The translations under genes were made by a program, and so were the position numbers. Positions 6,312 to 14,471 of a DNA stretch of 14,994 bases are shown here, one piece after another. A model generated the notes under the pieces. It was not told the DNA's origin. It saw only the letters and a program-made list of their open reading frames with translations, and did no database searches. How positions within the stretch are numbered: position 1 is the stretch's first letter; each line of letters begins with the position of its first letter. This DNA is from CAYWLI01 sp964519535 (GTDB taxonomy: Bacteria; Desulfobacterota; B13-G15; RBG-16-54-18): NCBI GenBank assembly GCA_964519535.1, contig CAZFIR010000103.1, forward strand, positions 1 through 14,994, written 5' to 3'.

Positions 6312-7298
6312 ATGAAGGTGGGTGAACGTGTTCTCGTCACTGGAGCCACAGGGTTTATCGGGAGCCATCTCGTAGACGAACTCCTCTGGAAGGGATATGA
6401 GGTAGCGGCCCTCATACGCACGAGTAGTGATCTGCGTTGGTTACGGGGCAAAGGGGTGGAGTTCATCTATGGAGATCTGCTGGGGAAGGGCAAACTCCCG
6501 TCTCTCAAGGGATTTTCCGCTATCTTCCACCTGGGTGGGGCGACCAAGGCCCTGCGTCACAGGGATTTTTACCGGGCGAACCAGGAGGGAACGGAGCGGC
6601 TGATTGCTGCGGCACGAAAGGTTCGGGGGCTCAAGCGTTTTGTCTACCTCTCGAGCCAGGCCGCAGCGGGCCCCTCGCCGCCGGACAGACCCCAGAATGA
6701 GGCGGATCCTCCGTGTCCGGTATCCCCCTACGGGGAGAGCAAACTGCGGGGGGAGGAGGCGGTACTTTTGTCCCGAGACAAATTCCACGTGACAGTCCTG
6801 CGCCCGTGCGCAACCTATGGCCCCCGGGATGCCTATATGTTCGATTATTTCAAGGTTAGTTCCCATGGTTACATGCCCCTGCTGGGTAAAGAGCCGATTT
6901 TCTTGAGCTTCTGTTATGTAGAGGACCTTATCCAGGCCCTCATGTTGTCCCTCACGCGTGATCATCCCTCAGGCGAGATCTTCTTCATAGCGGATGGGGA
7001 AAAATATACTTTGGATTTCTTCGCGGATGTGCTATCGTCTGCGCTGCATGTCAAACTGCGCAAGATCCATATACCGATCTGGGCCGCTCGGTTCTATGCC
7101 GCAGCGGCAGATGGGTGGGGCTTGATGCGGAGGAGGCCGGCTTCGTTCCATCGAAGCAAATGTGCCGAGGCCATGCAACGCAACTGGGTCTGCGACATAG
7201 CCAAGGCGAAAAAGACCCTCGGCTTCCGTCCCCGCTTTCGTCTGGAGGCGGGGGTTAAGGTCACCCTCACGTGGTATAAAGATAAGGGATGGTTATGA
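6312..7298 (+). CDS. NAD(P)-dependent extended SDR, candidate ceramide-pathway reductase (CerR-like)
   Basis: This 328-residue protein is an extended short-chain dehydrogenase/reductase of the NAD-dependent epimerase/dehydratase type. The dinucleotide-binding GATGFIG is at 11-17. The catalytic set is S114/S115 (VYLSS) with Y140 and K144 in SPYGESK. On its own the family would suggest a nucleotide-sugar epimerase or a 3-keto reductase. The neighbouring SPT-like and acyltransferase genes favour a role like CerR of Caulobacter, an extended SDR that reduces the 3-keto group in ceramide synthesis. Starts: AAAGGGG at 6305-6311 abuts the ATG at 6312 and is six bases before a GTG at 6318, so the true start may be two codons later. 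A TTG at 6276 is unlikely, since it lies within the promoter. The SPT-like gene follows after 13 bases. Confidence 0.85.
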   Translation: MKVGERVLVTGATGFIGSHLVDELLWKGYEVAALIRTSSDLRWLRGKGVEFIYGDLLGKGKLPSLKGFSAIFHLGGATKALRHRDFYRANQEGTERLIAAARKVRGLKRFVYLSSQAAAGPSPPDRPQNEADPPCPVSPYGESKLRGEEAVLLSRDKFHVTVLRPCATYGPRDAYMFDYFKVSSHGYMPLLGKEPIFLSFCYVEDLIQALMLSLTRDHPSGEIFFIADGEKYTLDFFADVLSSALHVKLRKIHIPIWAARFYAAAADGWGLMRRRPASFHRSKCAEAMQRNWVCDIAKAKKTLGFRPRFRLEAGVKVTLTWYKDKGWL

Positions 7299-7311
7299 GA
7301 GGGCGTCAATA

Positions 7312-8493
<1,182 letters not shown>

Positions 8494-8494
8494 G

Positions 8495-9619
8495 ATGTCC
8501 AAAGAAAAAATAACCATTCAAGAGGTCAAGACCAAGCAGGATTTAAAGGACTTCCTCAAGTTCCCCTGGGAGATATACCGGGGAGACCCCCATTGGGTGC
8601 CCCCCCTGCTCAAGGAATATGCCTTTCACTTCTCCCCCGAGAACCCCTTTCTGCACCATGCCCAGAACGTCCCCTATGTTGCGGTAAAGAATGGTTCCCT
8701 CGTGGGCCGCATCGCAGCCATCATCGACCAGAACTATATCGATTTTCAACAGGAGAAAACGGGGTTTTTCGGCTTTTTCGAGTCCGTCAATGACATCAAG
8801 GTTACCCGCGCCCTGTTGGATCAGGTCAAGGGGTTTTTGCGGGCTAAGAAGTTGAAGCAGATGATGGGGCCGGTGAACCCCTCCACCAACGATGAGTGCG
8901 GTCTCCTCATCGAGGGATTTGATTCATCACCATGTTTCATGATGCCTTACAATCCCCCCTATTATGGGGAACTCTTGGAGGGCTGTGGCCTGCAGAAGGC
9001 CAAGGACCTCTACGCCAACTTCATGGTCAACGATGGGAGCATCCCCGAACGCCTGCTGCGGATCAGCGACCGCGTTATAAAGAGGGTTCCAGGGCTTGCC
9101 ATTCGCCCCCTCAACCTCAGGAAGCTCAAGGAGGAGGTGATGAAGGTCAAAGAGGTCTACAATGGGGCCTGGCAGGATAACTGGGGGTTTGTCCCCCTCG
9201 CCGAGGAGGAGATAGACGTCATAGTCAAACAAGTAAAGCCCCTGGTGGTCCCCGACCTCGCCCTTTTTGCCGAAATCGGCGACGAGACGGCGGGTTTTGT
9301 TCTCGCACTGCCCGACTACAACGTCGTCCTCAAGAGGCTCAACGGAAAGCTGGGTCCCCTGGGCCTGCTGAAGTTTCTCTACTATTCCCGCAAGATTAAG
9401 GCGATCCGGGTCTGGATGTTAGGGGTCAAGGCCGAGTACCGCAAGCGGGGAATTGAGACCCTCCTCTATCTGGAGATCTTCCGACGAGCACAAGCCAGAG
9501 GGTATCAGTGGGGGGAGATGTCCTGGATCCTGGAAGACAATCACCTCATGCAGAAGGGGATAGAGGCCTTGGGGGGAAAGAAATATAAGACCTACCGGAT
9601 CTATCAGTCGCCCCTGTAA
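8495..9619 (+). CDS. GNAT-fold N-acyltransferase, candidate bacterial ceramide synthase (bCerS-like)
   Basis: This 374-residue protein has an N-terminal FPWEIYRGDPHWVPPL block (24-39). That block is characteristic of a large GNAT-like family usually annotated as N-acetyltransferase or hypothetical. A C-terminal acyl-CoA-binding region follows: GVKAEYRKRGIETLLY resembles the R/QxxGxG/A loop of GNAT motif A, and EALGGKKYKTYRIY is near the end. It is much longer than a simple GNAT (about 150 residues). GNAT-type acyltransferases have been shown to N-acylate the sphingoid base in bacteria (bCerS of Caulobacter). Placement one base after the SPT-like stop, with AGGAG at 8481-8485, suggests that role. 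No membrane segment or signal peptide is seen. Its last 74 bases overlap the convergent PAP2 gene. Function is inferred, and family membership is moderately sure. Confidence 0.75.
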   Translation: MSKEKITIQEVKTKQDLKDFLKFPWEIYRGDPHWVPPLLKEYAFHFSPENPFLHHAQNVPYVAVKNGSLVGRIAAIIDQNYIDFQQEKTGFFGFFESVNDIKVTRALLDQVKGFLRAKKLKQMMGPVNPSTNDECGLLIEGFDSSPCFMMPYNPPYYGELLEGCGLQKAKDLYANFMVNDGSIPERLLRISDRVIKRVPGLAIRPLNLRKLKEEVMKVKEVYNGAWQDNWGFVPLAEEEIDVIVKQVKPLVVPDLALFAEIGDETAGFVLALPDYNVVLKRLNGKLGPLGLLKFLYYSRKIKAIRVWMLGVKAEYRKRGIETLLYLEIFRRAQARGYQWGEMSWILEDNHLMQKGIEALGGKKYKTYRIYQSPL

Positions 9620-10478
9620 CCCACCACGCCCAAAGCCTGGGACCGAGCAGCAGGGTTAGCCCGGCGAAGGCGAACCCGGCGGCAACATCGATTACATAGT
9701 GATACCTGAGATATACCGTGGATAAGATGAGCGCAATACAGATGGGGAGATAGATCCAAAAAAGAGGCCGCCGAAATTTAAAGGCGAACCAGAGGGAGAT
9801 CAGCGTCATCTGGGTGTGGCCGCTGGGGAAGCAATCCATCTTGTTCCCTTCGATGTGGTTGAGGATGTTGATGAGGGATCCCGATATGCCCCCACCGTTC
9901 AGAGGAATAGCATACAAGGATTCTAAGGTGAACCGCGGGCCGATGGTGGGCATGCTGATATATCCCACAAAGGAAAGGTAATATCCCAGCAGGAGGGTGC
10001 AGATGGTCATGGAAAATTCCTCCTCCTTCCCCCAGAAATAGAGGATAACGATCAAGACAACCGAGATGAAGTAATATGAGGCATAGGCCAGTGCTAGGAG
10101 GTCAGTCAGCCAGGGTATCAAGAACCTCTCCAGCCAGATGGTGGGTTGTACTCCGAAGAGGGTCAGATCGATCTTGATGAGAAGGTCATCGACTTCAGGG
10201 CGTAGATAGGGGATGACCCTCCCCAGCAACTCGTAGATGGCAATGACGAAGAAGATGGGTGAAAAGTTGCACAGAAGGCGGACTGCCCTTCCCTTCCCCC
10301 ACCTCCTTCGGGTCTCTGCTACGGCCAACGCCAACAGGACGAGAGGGATAAATCGCAGCAGCAGCTCCCACCCGTGCGGAAAGCGGGGATAGAAGAGGAT
10401 AATCAGAAGGAGCATGATCCCCAAAAAAATTATGGTGAAGCCCTCCAGTAGGTGAAAACGACGCATAGGTACCCCCAT
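9546..10478 (-). CDS. PAP2/Aur1-type membrane phosphotransferase or phosphatase
   Basis: This 310-residue integral membrane protein has roughly six to eight hydrophobic segments. It carries the catalytic motifs of the PAP2_3 (inositolphosphotransferase Aur1/Ipt1) branch: PTIGPRF (177-183), CFPSGHTQ with H221, and RYHYVID with H260 and D264 forming the H-x3-D pair. Enzymes with this layout dephosphorylate lipid phosphates or move a phospho-head group between lipids, for example inositol-phosphorylceramide synthase. Next to SPT-like, acyltransferase and SDR genes, a ceramide head-group transferase or sphingoid-phosphate phosphatase is attractive but unproven. ATG at 10478 is used. A second ATG at 10466 follows a GGGGG five bases upstream and may be the real start. 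The last 25 codons run antisense through the end of the acyltransferase gene. Confidence 0.85.
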   Translation of the reverse strand: MGVPMRRFHLLEGFTIIFLGIMLLLIILFYPRFPHGWELLLRFIPLVLLALAVAETRRRWGKGRAVRLLCNFSPIFFVIAIYELLGRVIPYLRPEVDDLLIKIDLTLFGVQPTIWLERFLIPWLTDLLALAYASYYFISVVLIVILYFWGKEEEFSMTICTLLLGYYLSFVGYISMPTIGPRFTLESLYAIPLNGGGISGSLINILNHIEGNKMDCFPSGHTQMTLISLWFAFKFRRPLFWIYLPICIALILSTVYLRYHYVIDVAAGFAFAGLTLLLGPRLWAWWVTGATDRSGRSYISFPPRPLSPSA

Positions 10479-10507
10479 AGTGACCCTAATGAATCAAAAA
10501 TTGCCAT

Positions 10508-10536
10508 CGTATATCACCAAAGGGATAAAAAGTCAA
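10508..10536 (-). promoter_or_regulatory. Promoter for the PAP2/Aur1-type gene
   Basis: On the minus strand TTGACT (10536-10531, five of six) is followed after 17 bases by TATACG (10513-10508, four of six). The predicted start, about 10501, is some 23 bases before the ATG at 10478. Confidence 0.5.
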
Positions 10537-10633
10537 CGTATAGCTCTTTTTGCAATTTTTTGCCTGCATCGTCGTCCCCTCTGCCCTGCCCTTTATCCAT
10601 GCCCGGTTCCGGGGACGCGCAACCGTCCTGATC

Positions 10634-10668
10634 GGGATCACATACAACCGCATCCGTTGGTATGTCCC
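10634..10668. other. Imperfect hairpin in the intergenic region
   Basis: ACATACAAC (10640-10648) pairs with GTTGGTATGT (10656-10665) across a 7-base loop, with one bulged base. GGG (10634-10636) can extend pairing to CCC (10666-10668) across a small internal bulge. There is no T-run on either side, so it is not a standard terminator. It could be a protein-binding palindrome or RNA structure. Confidence 0.35.
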
Positions 10669-10702
10669 CAGAAGGGCGCACCAGTTCGTACAGCAGACTA
10701 AT

Positions 10703-10731
10703 TTGACACGGGCGATGGATTTTGATATCGT
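10703..10731 (+). promoter_or_regulatory. Promoter for the ExbB/ExbD/TonB/FtsB operon
   Basis: A perfect TTGACA (10703-10708) is followed after 17 bases by TATCGT (10726-10731, four of six). The predicted start is near 10738, leaving a leader of about 200 bases before the ExbB-like ATG. Confidence 0.5.
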
Positions 10732-10862
10732 TTGAAAAATCGCTTGGTTATCCAAATGGTGCGATCAGGACCACAGAGGACATCTCTCAATACCATTACC
10801 CATCCCCACTCCATCCATTCCTCCAACTGTGTGCAAGAGAAAGAATGCATGACGAAACTCCC

Positions 10863-10882
10863 CCTGTGGTGATCTCCGCAGG
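10863..10882 (+). other. Small hairpin in the ExbB leader
   Basis: CCTGTGG (10863-10869) and CCGCAGG (10876-10882) form a 7-bp stem with one G-T pair and a 6-base loop. It lies 59 bases before the ExbB start and is followed by a purine-rich stretch, not a T-run. It may affect translation or be incidental. Confidence 0.25.
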
Positions 10883-10941
10883 ACAACAGATAAAGGAAAA
10901 AGAAAGAGAACAGGTGCAAGTAAATATCAAGGAGGGGTGAG

Positions 10942-11547
10942 ATGTACGAGCTTTTCCTCAAAGGCGGCATCCTAATGTATCCCATTGCACTGTGCTCCAT
11001 CATCGCCGTAGGGATATTTCTGGAGCGGATATGGGTCCTGCGCAGGGGACGGGTTCTCCCGCGAGATTTCTTGATCGAAGTGGAGGACTTGGTGATGAGA
11101 CGTAAGCGCCCCGAGGCCATTAGCCTCTGTAAGCGAAACAATTCCTCCATCTCCCATGTTGTCAGGGTGGGGATCGAAAATTATGGCAAAAAACGGGATG
11201 CCATCAAGGAGAAGATCGAGGAGGTGGGCAGGAGGGAAGCGGCGTCTCTGGAGCGGTATATCAACGTCATTGGGACCATAGCCGGTATTTCTCCCCTCTT
11301 AGGACTGCTGGGGACCGTATCCGGTATGATCAAGTCCTTTAACATCATCTCTTTGCAAGGGGTGGCCGATCCTGCCTCGCTCGCCGGGGGTATATCCGAG
11401 GCCCTTATCACCACCGCGGCTGGTTTAGTGGTTGCCATCCCTACTTTCGTCATATATCGATATCTCTCGAATAAGGCCGATTCCCTCATCCTGGAAATGG
11501 AGGAGAACTCCATCAGGATGGTGGACCTCGTGAAGCGGGAGGATTGA
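10942..11547 (+). CDS. MotA/TolQ/ExbB family proton channel subunit
   Basis: This 201-residue inner-membrane protein is an ExbB/TolQ-type stator. With an ExbD/TolR partner it uses the proton gradient to drive a TonB/TolA-like protein. Three membrane segments are visible at about 11-33, 108-130 and 154-174. The family core is GTIAGISPLLGLLGTVSGMI (111-130) and ISEALITTAAGLVVAIP (151-167), where the polar residues of the channel lie. A strong AAGGAGGGG (10929-10937) precedes the ATG. It heads a tight operon: the ExbD gene follows after four bases. Its length is close to typical ExbB/TolQ (about 210-245). Sequence alone does not separate ExbB from TolQ. Confidence 0.92.
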   Translation: MYELFLKGGILMYPIALCSIIAVGIFLERIWVLRRGRVLPRDFLIEVEDLVMRRKRPEAISLCKRNNSSISHVVRVGIENYGKKRDAIKEKIEEVGRREAASLERYINVIGTIAGISPLLGLLGTVSGMIKSFNIISLQGVADPASLAGGISEALITTAAGLVVAIPTFVIYRYLSNKADSLILEMEENSIRMVDLVKRED

Positions 11548-11551
11548 GCAG

Positions 11552-11974
11552 ATGCAGTTTAGGCGGCCGAGGAGAGATGATGCCCGGATTGATATCACCC
11601 CACTGGTGGATATGGTCTTTCTCCTGTTGATCTTCTTCATGCTCTCCACTACTTTTATCGTGACTCCCGGGATCAAGGTTAATCTCCCCCGATCCTCAGC
11701 GGAGAAGGTCACCCAGGAGAAAAAGGAGGTGCAGGTAGTCATCACCGAGGACAACAAGGTCTTCGTGGACGGGATGCCTCTTGATATGGGGGAATTGGAA
11801 CAGCGGTTGATGGGGGTGGCCCGGCAGGACCGTGAGACCCTGATTATCATCAAGGCCGATGCCAAGGCACTCCACGGGACGGTAGTAGAGGTGATGGATA
11901 TTGCCAAGCAATCGGGGCTGAACCACCTGGCCATTGCCACCCAACCAAAGGAGAAAGAAGATGGCCAAAAATAG
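11552..11974 (+). CDS. ExbD/TolR family protein
   Basis: This 140-residue biopolymer-transport protein has the standard layout: a short basic cytoplasmic start, one membrane helix (about 16-36) and a periplasmic domain. The conserved protonatable aspartate is D20 in DITPLVDMVFLLLIFFM. NLPRSSAEK after the helix and the later VFVDGMPL and LIIIKADAKALHGTVVEVMD stretches are family features. GGGAGG (11537-11542) precedes the ATG by nine bases, inside the ExbB gene end. Its last 14 bases overlap the TonB-like gene, so the three subunits are probably made in step. Confidence 0.93.
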   Translation: MQFRRPRRDDARIDITPLVDMVFLLLIFFMLSTTFIVTPGIKVNLPRSSAEKVTQEKKEVQVVITEDNKVFVDGMPLDMGELEQRLMGVARQDRETLIIIKADAKALHGTVVEVMDIAKQSGLNHLAIATQPKEKEDGQK

Positions 11975-12767
11975 GCCATGGACAACGGTGAGGAGGATTG
12001 CCTTTATGATTCTTCTCCCATTGTTCCTGTGTCTGATAGCGGTGCTGTTCGCGCCCGTTGTCTTCAAACCAACGAGGGAATCCTCCGTCCCGGCGTTCTT
12101 GAAAGGAAGCGAGCGGTCCGAGGTTTGGGAAGACTCACTGGTACAAAAGATCAGAAATGAGGTGGTACTCAAGGGATTATCGGAGATGGCCCTACGCGAG
12201 GAACCCAAGCCACCCCTTCCCCGGATGAGCCTCTTTCCCACCGAGCGATTGGAAGAACAAGAAAAGATGAGGATTTTGGAAGGCTCCCGCTTCTATCACG
12301 AGCTGGAGGAGATCGTACAGGGGGAGGAGAGGAAACGGGAATTCTTTAATGTCCCCAGGCCAACGACCAGAGATGTCAAGGGGGGGGGCACCCCTTTGCC
12401 GGAAGACGAAGTCGCTCAACAGATCATCGCCAGCCTGAAGGAAACAACGAAGGAAGAAGAGGGGGCACAGAAGAACAACGCTGAGGACAACGCCTTGGAC
12501 ATCAGAGGACCGGCGGCCAATCGAAAGATCAGTTACATCCCACCACCCCTTCAGTCGAAGCCCATAGTAAACGGTGACACCACGATCAAATTTTGGATAC
12601 TGCCTGATGGCACGGTAGGAAAAGTTATTCCCCTCGTCACCGAGGGCGCCCGCGTCTACCTGGTCGCGATAAACCACATCAAGCAATATCGATTTGAACC
12701 ACTACCCAAAGACAGCCCCCAGGTAGAGATATGGGGGGTGATTTCGGTCAAGTCGGTGCTGCAATGA
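11961..12767 (+). CDS. TonB-like energy transducer (TonB C-terminal domain)
   Basis: This 268-residue protein has a single N-terminal membrane anchor (about 12-35) after a short basic start, then a periplasmic region. The final 75 residues resemble the TonB C-terminal domain, with IKFWILPDGTVGKVIPLV and AINHIKQYRFEPLP. Unlike classic TonB, the linker is charged and acidic, with little Pro-Lys repeat. The role would be to carry ExbB/ExbD energy to an outer-membrane partner. TonB-dependent receptor and Tol functions are both open. The ATG at 11961 is chosen because AAAGGAG (11947-11953) lies seven bases upstream. A GTG or ATG further up would fall deeper in the ExbD gene. Its stop overlaps the next start as ATGA. 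Confidence 0.85.
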   Translation: MAKNRPWTTVRRIAFMILLPLFLCLIAVLFAPVVFKPTRESSVPAFLKGSERSEVWEDSLVQKIRNEVVLKGLSEMALREEPKPPLPRMSLFPTERLEEQEKMRILEGSRFYHELEEIVQGEERKREFFNVPRPTTRDVKGGGTPLPEDEVAQQIIASLKETTKEEEGAQKNNAEDNALDIRGPAANRKISYIPPPLQSKPIVNGDTTIKFWILPDGTVGKVIPLVTEGARVYLVAINHIKQYRFEPLPKDSPQVEIWGVISVKSVLQ

Positions 12768-13087
12768 ACCGCACCGCCGTGATGAAACGGAAAGGGCTTG
12801 CCATCCTCCTGATCGGACTCATACTACTGGTGTGTTATTTTACCCTCTTCGGAGAAAAAGGGGTGGTCAAAATCATCCGGTTACGGCGGGAGCGTGATCG
12901 GATCATCGCTGACGTAAGTCACATCCAAGAGGAGAACAAACGGCTTCAGGAAGAGATCAGGCGTCTACGTGACGACTCCCGGTATTTGGAATCAGTGGCC
13001 AGGAGGGATCTGGGATTGATCAAGGAGAACGAGATCCTCTTTATCTTTGAGGATGAAGCGGTTGCAAAGGAGGAGATAAAAGATTAA
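12764..13087 (+). CDS. FtsB/DivIC-like septum formation initiator
   Basis: This 107-residue bitopic protein has one membrane helix (about 11-29) followed by a charged coiled coil (about 35-75), with RRERDRI and EENKRLQEEIRRLRDD. The ending, ESVARRDLGLIKENEILFIF, is the usual FtsB close. FtsB joins FtsL and FtsQ in the divisome and helps switch on septal wall synthesis. The ATG at 12764 shares ATGA with the TonB-like stop and has no separate ribosome binding site, so translation is likely coupled. A second ATG at 12782 would remove six residues. In many bacteria ftsB sits near eno, and here it is tied to an ExbB/ExbD/TonB operon. Confidence 0.85.
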   Translation: MNRTAVMKRKGLAILLIGLILLVCYFTLFGEKGVVKIIRLRRERDRIIADVSHIQEENKRLQEEIRRLRDDSRYLESVARRDLGLIKENEILFIFEDEAVAKEEIKD

Positions 13088-13122
13088 CGTATTGACAGCC
13101 TGCGAGAAAAGGATTGAGGCAT

Positions 13123-13995
13123 ATGAAATATGAAGGAGCCATATACCGTCCACCCAGTGAGGCGGACAGCCTGATTCTCCAGATCACCGTAGGGTGCTCT
13201 CACAACAGGTGTACCTTTTGCTCCTCCTTCAAGGAAAAGAGGTTTCGGATCAAGACCTTCGAGGAGATCAAGGAGGACATCGACGAGGCCGCCCAATCTG
13301 GCTGGTCCTTCGACCGGGTCTTCCTGGCAGATGGCGACGCCCTCATTGTCCCCCAGCGTAGGTTGCTGGAGGTCATGGCGTACATGAAGGAGAAACTCCC
13401 CCGGTTGAGGAGGGTGGGTATCTATGCGAATGCCAAGGGGGCCTTGAAGAAGACGGCAGATGAACTCCGCGAACTGAAGGAGGCGGGACTGGGGATCGTC
13501 TATCTCGGGGTCGAATCAGGGGATCAGGTCGTACTCGACAGGGTATGCAAGGGGACCACGTATGAGAAGTTGGTGCAAGCGGGCAAAAAGGTGAAGGAGG
13601 CAGGGATAAAGCTCTCGGTGACGGTCCTGTTGGGGATTGGGGGGCGGGATCGCAGCAGGGAGCACGCCATTGCCACCGGCAAGATCCTCACGGAGATGGA
13701 CCCAGATTACGTCGGGGCCCTCTCGTTGATTATCGTACCCGGAACCCCCCTCTACGAGGAGATAACGAAGGGTGACTTTGTTCTCCCCACACCCTTCGAA
13801 TTAATCGAAGAGCTGAGGATCATGATTGCGCATACCGATATGCACGGGCTCTTTTTCTCCAACCATGCCTCTAATTACCTCCCGATTAAGGCAAGGATGC
13901 CCAAGGACAAAGAGACCACTCTACGGCTTATCGATGAGGTATTGACCAGGCGGGATCCCGCCCTCCTGCGACCCGAGTACTTCCGAGCACTGTGA
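13123..13995 (+). CDS. Radical SAM protein with Cx4Cx2C cluster motif
   Basis: This 290-residue protein is a radical SAM enzyme. The [4Fe-4S] ligands are C25, C30 and C33 in VGCSHNRCTFC, spaced Cx4Cx2C instead of the usual Cx3Cx2C. Other core parts are FLADGDALI after the second strand, YLGVESGDQVVLDRVCKGTT (SAM-binding region) and IIVPGTPLYEEI. The order resembles a group of short uncharacterised radical SAM proteins with the GCSHN-CTFC motif and no B12, TRAM or SPASM domain. Substrate is unknown. The ATG at 13123 is chosen, with GAGG at 13116-13119 close and AAAAGG ten bases away. A TTG at 13114 would add three residues. The thioesterase gene starts shortly after its stop. Confidence 0.88.
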   Translation: MKYEGAIYRPPSEADSLILQITVGCSHNRCTFCSSFKEKRFRIKTFEEIKEDIDEAAQSGWSFDRVFLADGDALIVPQRRLLEVMAYMKEKLPRLRRVGIYANAKGALKKTADELRELKEAGLGIVYLGVESGDQVVLDRVCKGTTYEKLVQAGKKVKEAGIKLSVTVLLGIGGRDRSREHAIATGKILTEMDPDYVGALSLIIVPGTPLYEEITKGDFVLPTPFELIEELRIMIAHTDMHGLFFSNHASNYLPIKARMPKDKETTLRLIDEVLTRRDPALLRPEYFRAL

Positions 13996-14042
13996 GGAGA
14001 GGGGGTCGGGTGAATCGCCGAGTCGTGAGGGGTGACGATTGC

Positions 14043-14471
14043 ATGGAGCTAGATCTGCGGGTCCGCTATGCGGAGACCGACCGTATGGGGGTGGTATATT
14101 ACGCCAATTACTTCGTCTGGTTTGAAATGGGCAGATCTGAATATTGTCGTCAGCGGGGTTTTAATTACCTGGAGTTGGAAGAACACGGCTACCGCCTGGT
14201 GGTGGCCGAGGCATCGTGCACGTATCGACAACCCGCGCGGTACGATGAGTTGCTAACGGTCAGGACCTTTCTCCATGCCCTGGGACGAAGTTCTGTCTGC
14301 TTCCGATATCAGGTGATGCGCAAAGGGCCGGCGGAGACCCTGGTAGAAGGAAAGACGAAACACCTCTGTATTGATGCCGAAGGGAGGGCCAGGACCATCC
14401 CCGAGCCCTATTTCACCCATCTCGCCCAAGGGCTTCAGCCACAGAACACCCCACGGAACATCCATGGGTAG
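14043..14471 (+). CDS. YbgC/FadM-family acyl-CoA thioesterase (hotdog fold)
   Basis: This 142-residue 4HBT-type thioesterase hydrolyses acyl-CoA or acyl-ACP. The catalytic aspartate is D13 in RYAETDRMGVVYYANYFVWFE, the YbgC signature. Length fits the family (about 130-150). The ATG at 14043 has GAGGGG ten bases upstream. In-frame GTG codons at 14010 and 14025 are alternatives, and 14010 also has a purine-rich AGGAGAGGGGG ahead, so the N-terminus is uncertain. YbgC is commonly the first gene of tol-pal operons. Here it lies about 3 kb downstream of ExbB/ExbD/TonB-like genes. The next gene overlaps its end by eight bases. Confidence 0.88.
   Translation: MELDLRVRYAETDRMGVVYYANYFVWFEMGRSEYCRQRGFNYLELEEHGYRLVVAEASCTYRQPARYDELLTVRTFLHALGRSSVCFRYQVMRKGPAETLVEGKTKHLCIDAEGRARTIPEPYFTHLAQGLQPQNTPRNIHG

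Larger units (their letters stand above)
10479..10941. other. 463-base intergenic region between divergent genes
   Basis: No convincing gene was found. Short open frames on either strand lack a ribosome binding site, family motifs and credible starts. The region holds a minus-strand promoter for the PAP2 gene (10536-10508), a plus-strand promoter for the ExbB operon (10703-10731), and two predicted hairpins (10634-10668 and 10863-10882). The plus-strand promoter would give a 5' leader of about 200 bases. No Fur-box-like palindrome was recognised near the ExbB promoter. Confidence 0.6.

Noticed and set aside
10480..10755. Short open frames on both strands in the intergenic region
   Set aside because: They lack ribosome binding sites and familiar motifs, and they cover the predicted promoters.
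10722..10940. 72-codon frame ending just before the ExbB gene
   Set aside because: It would begin with a TTG inside the predicted promoter. There is no ribosome binding site or recognisable domain. A 37-codon frame from the ATG at 10758 has the same problem.
13092..13120. TTGACA upstream of the radical SAM gene as a promoter
   Set aside because: No acceptable -10 box lies 15 to 19 bases downstream.
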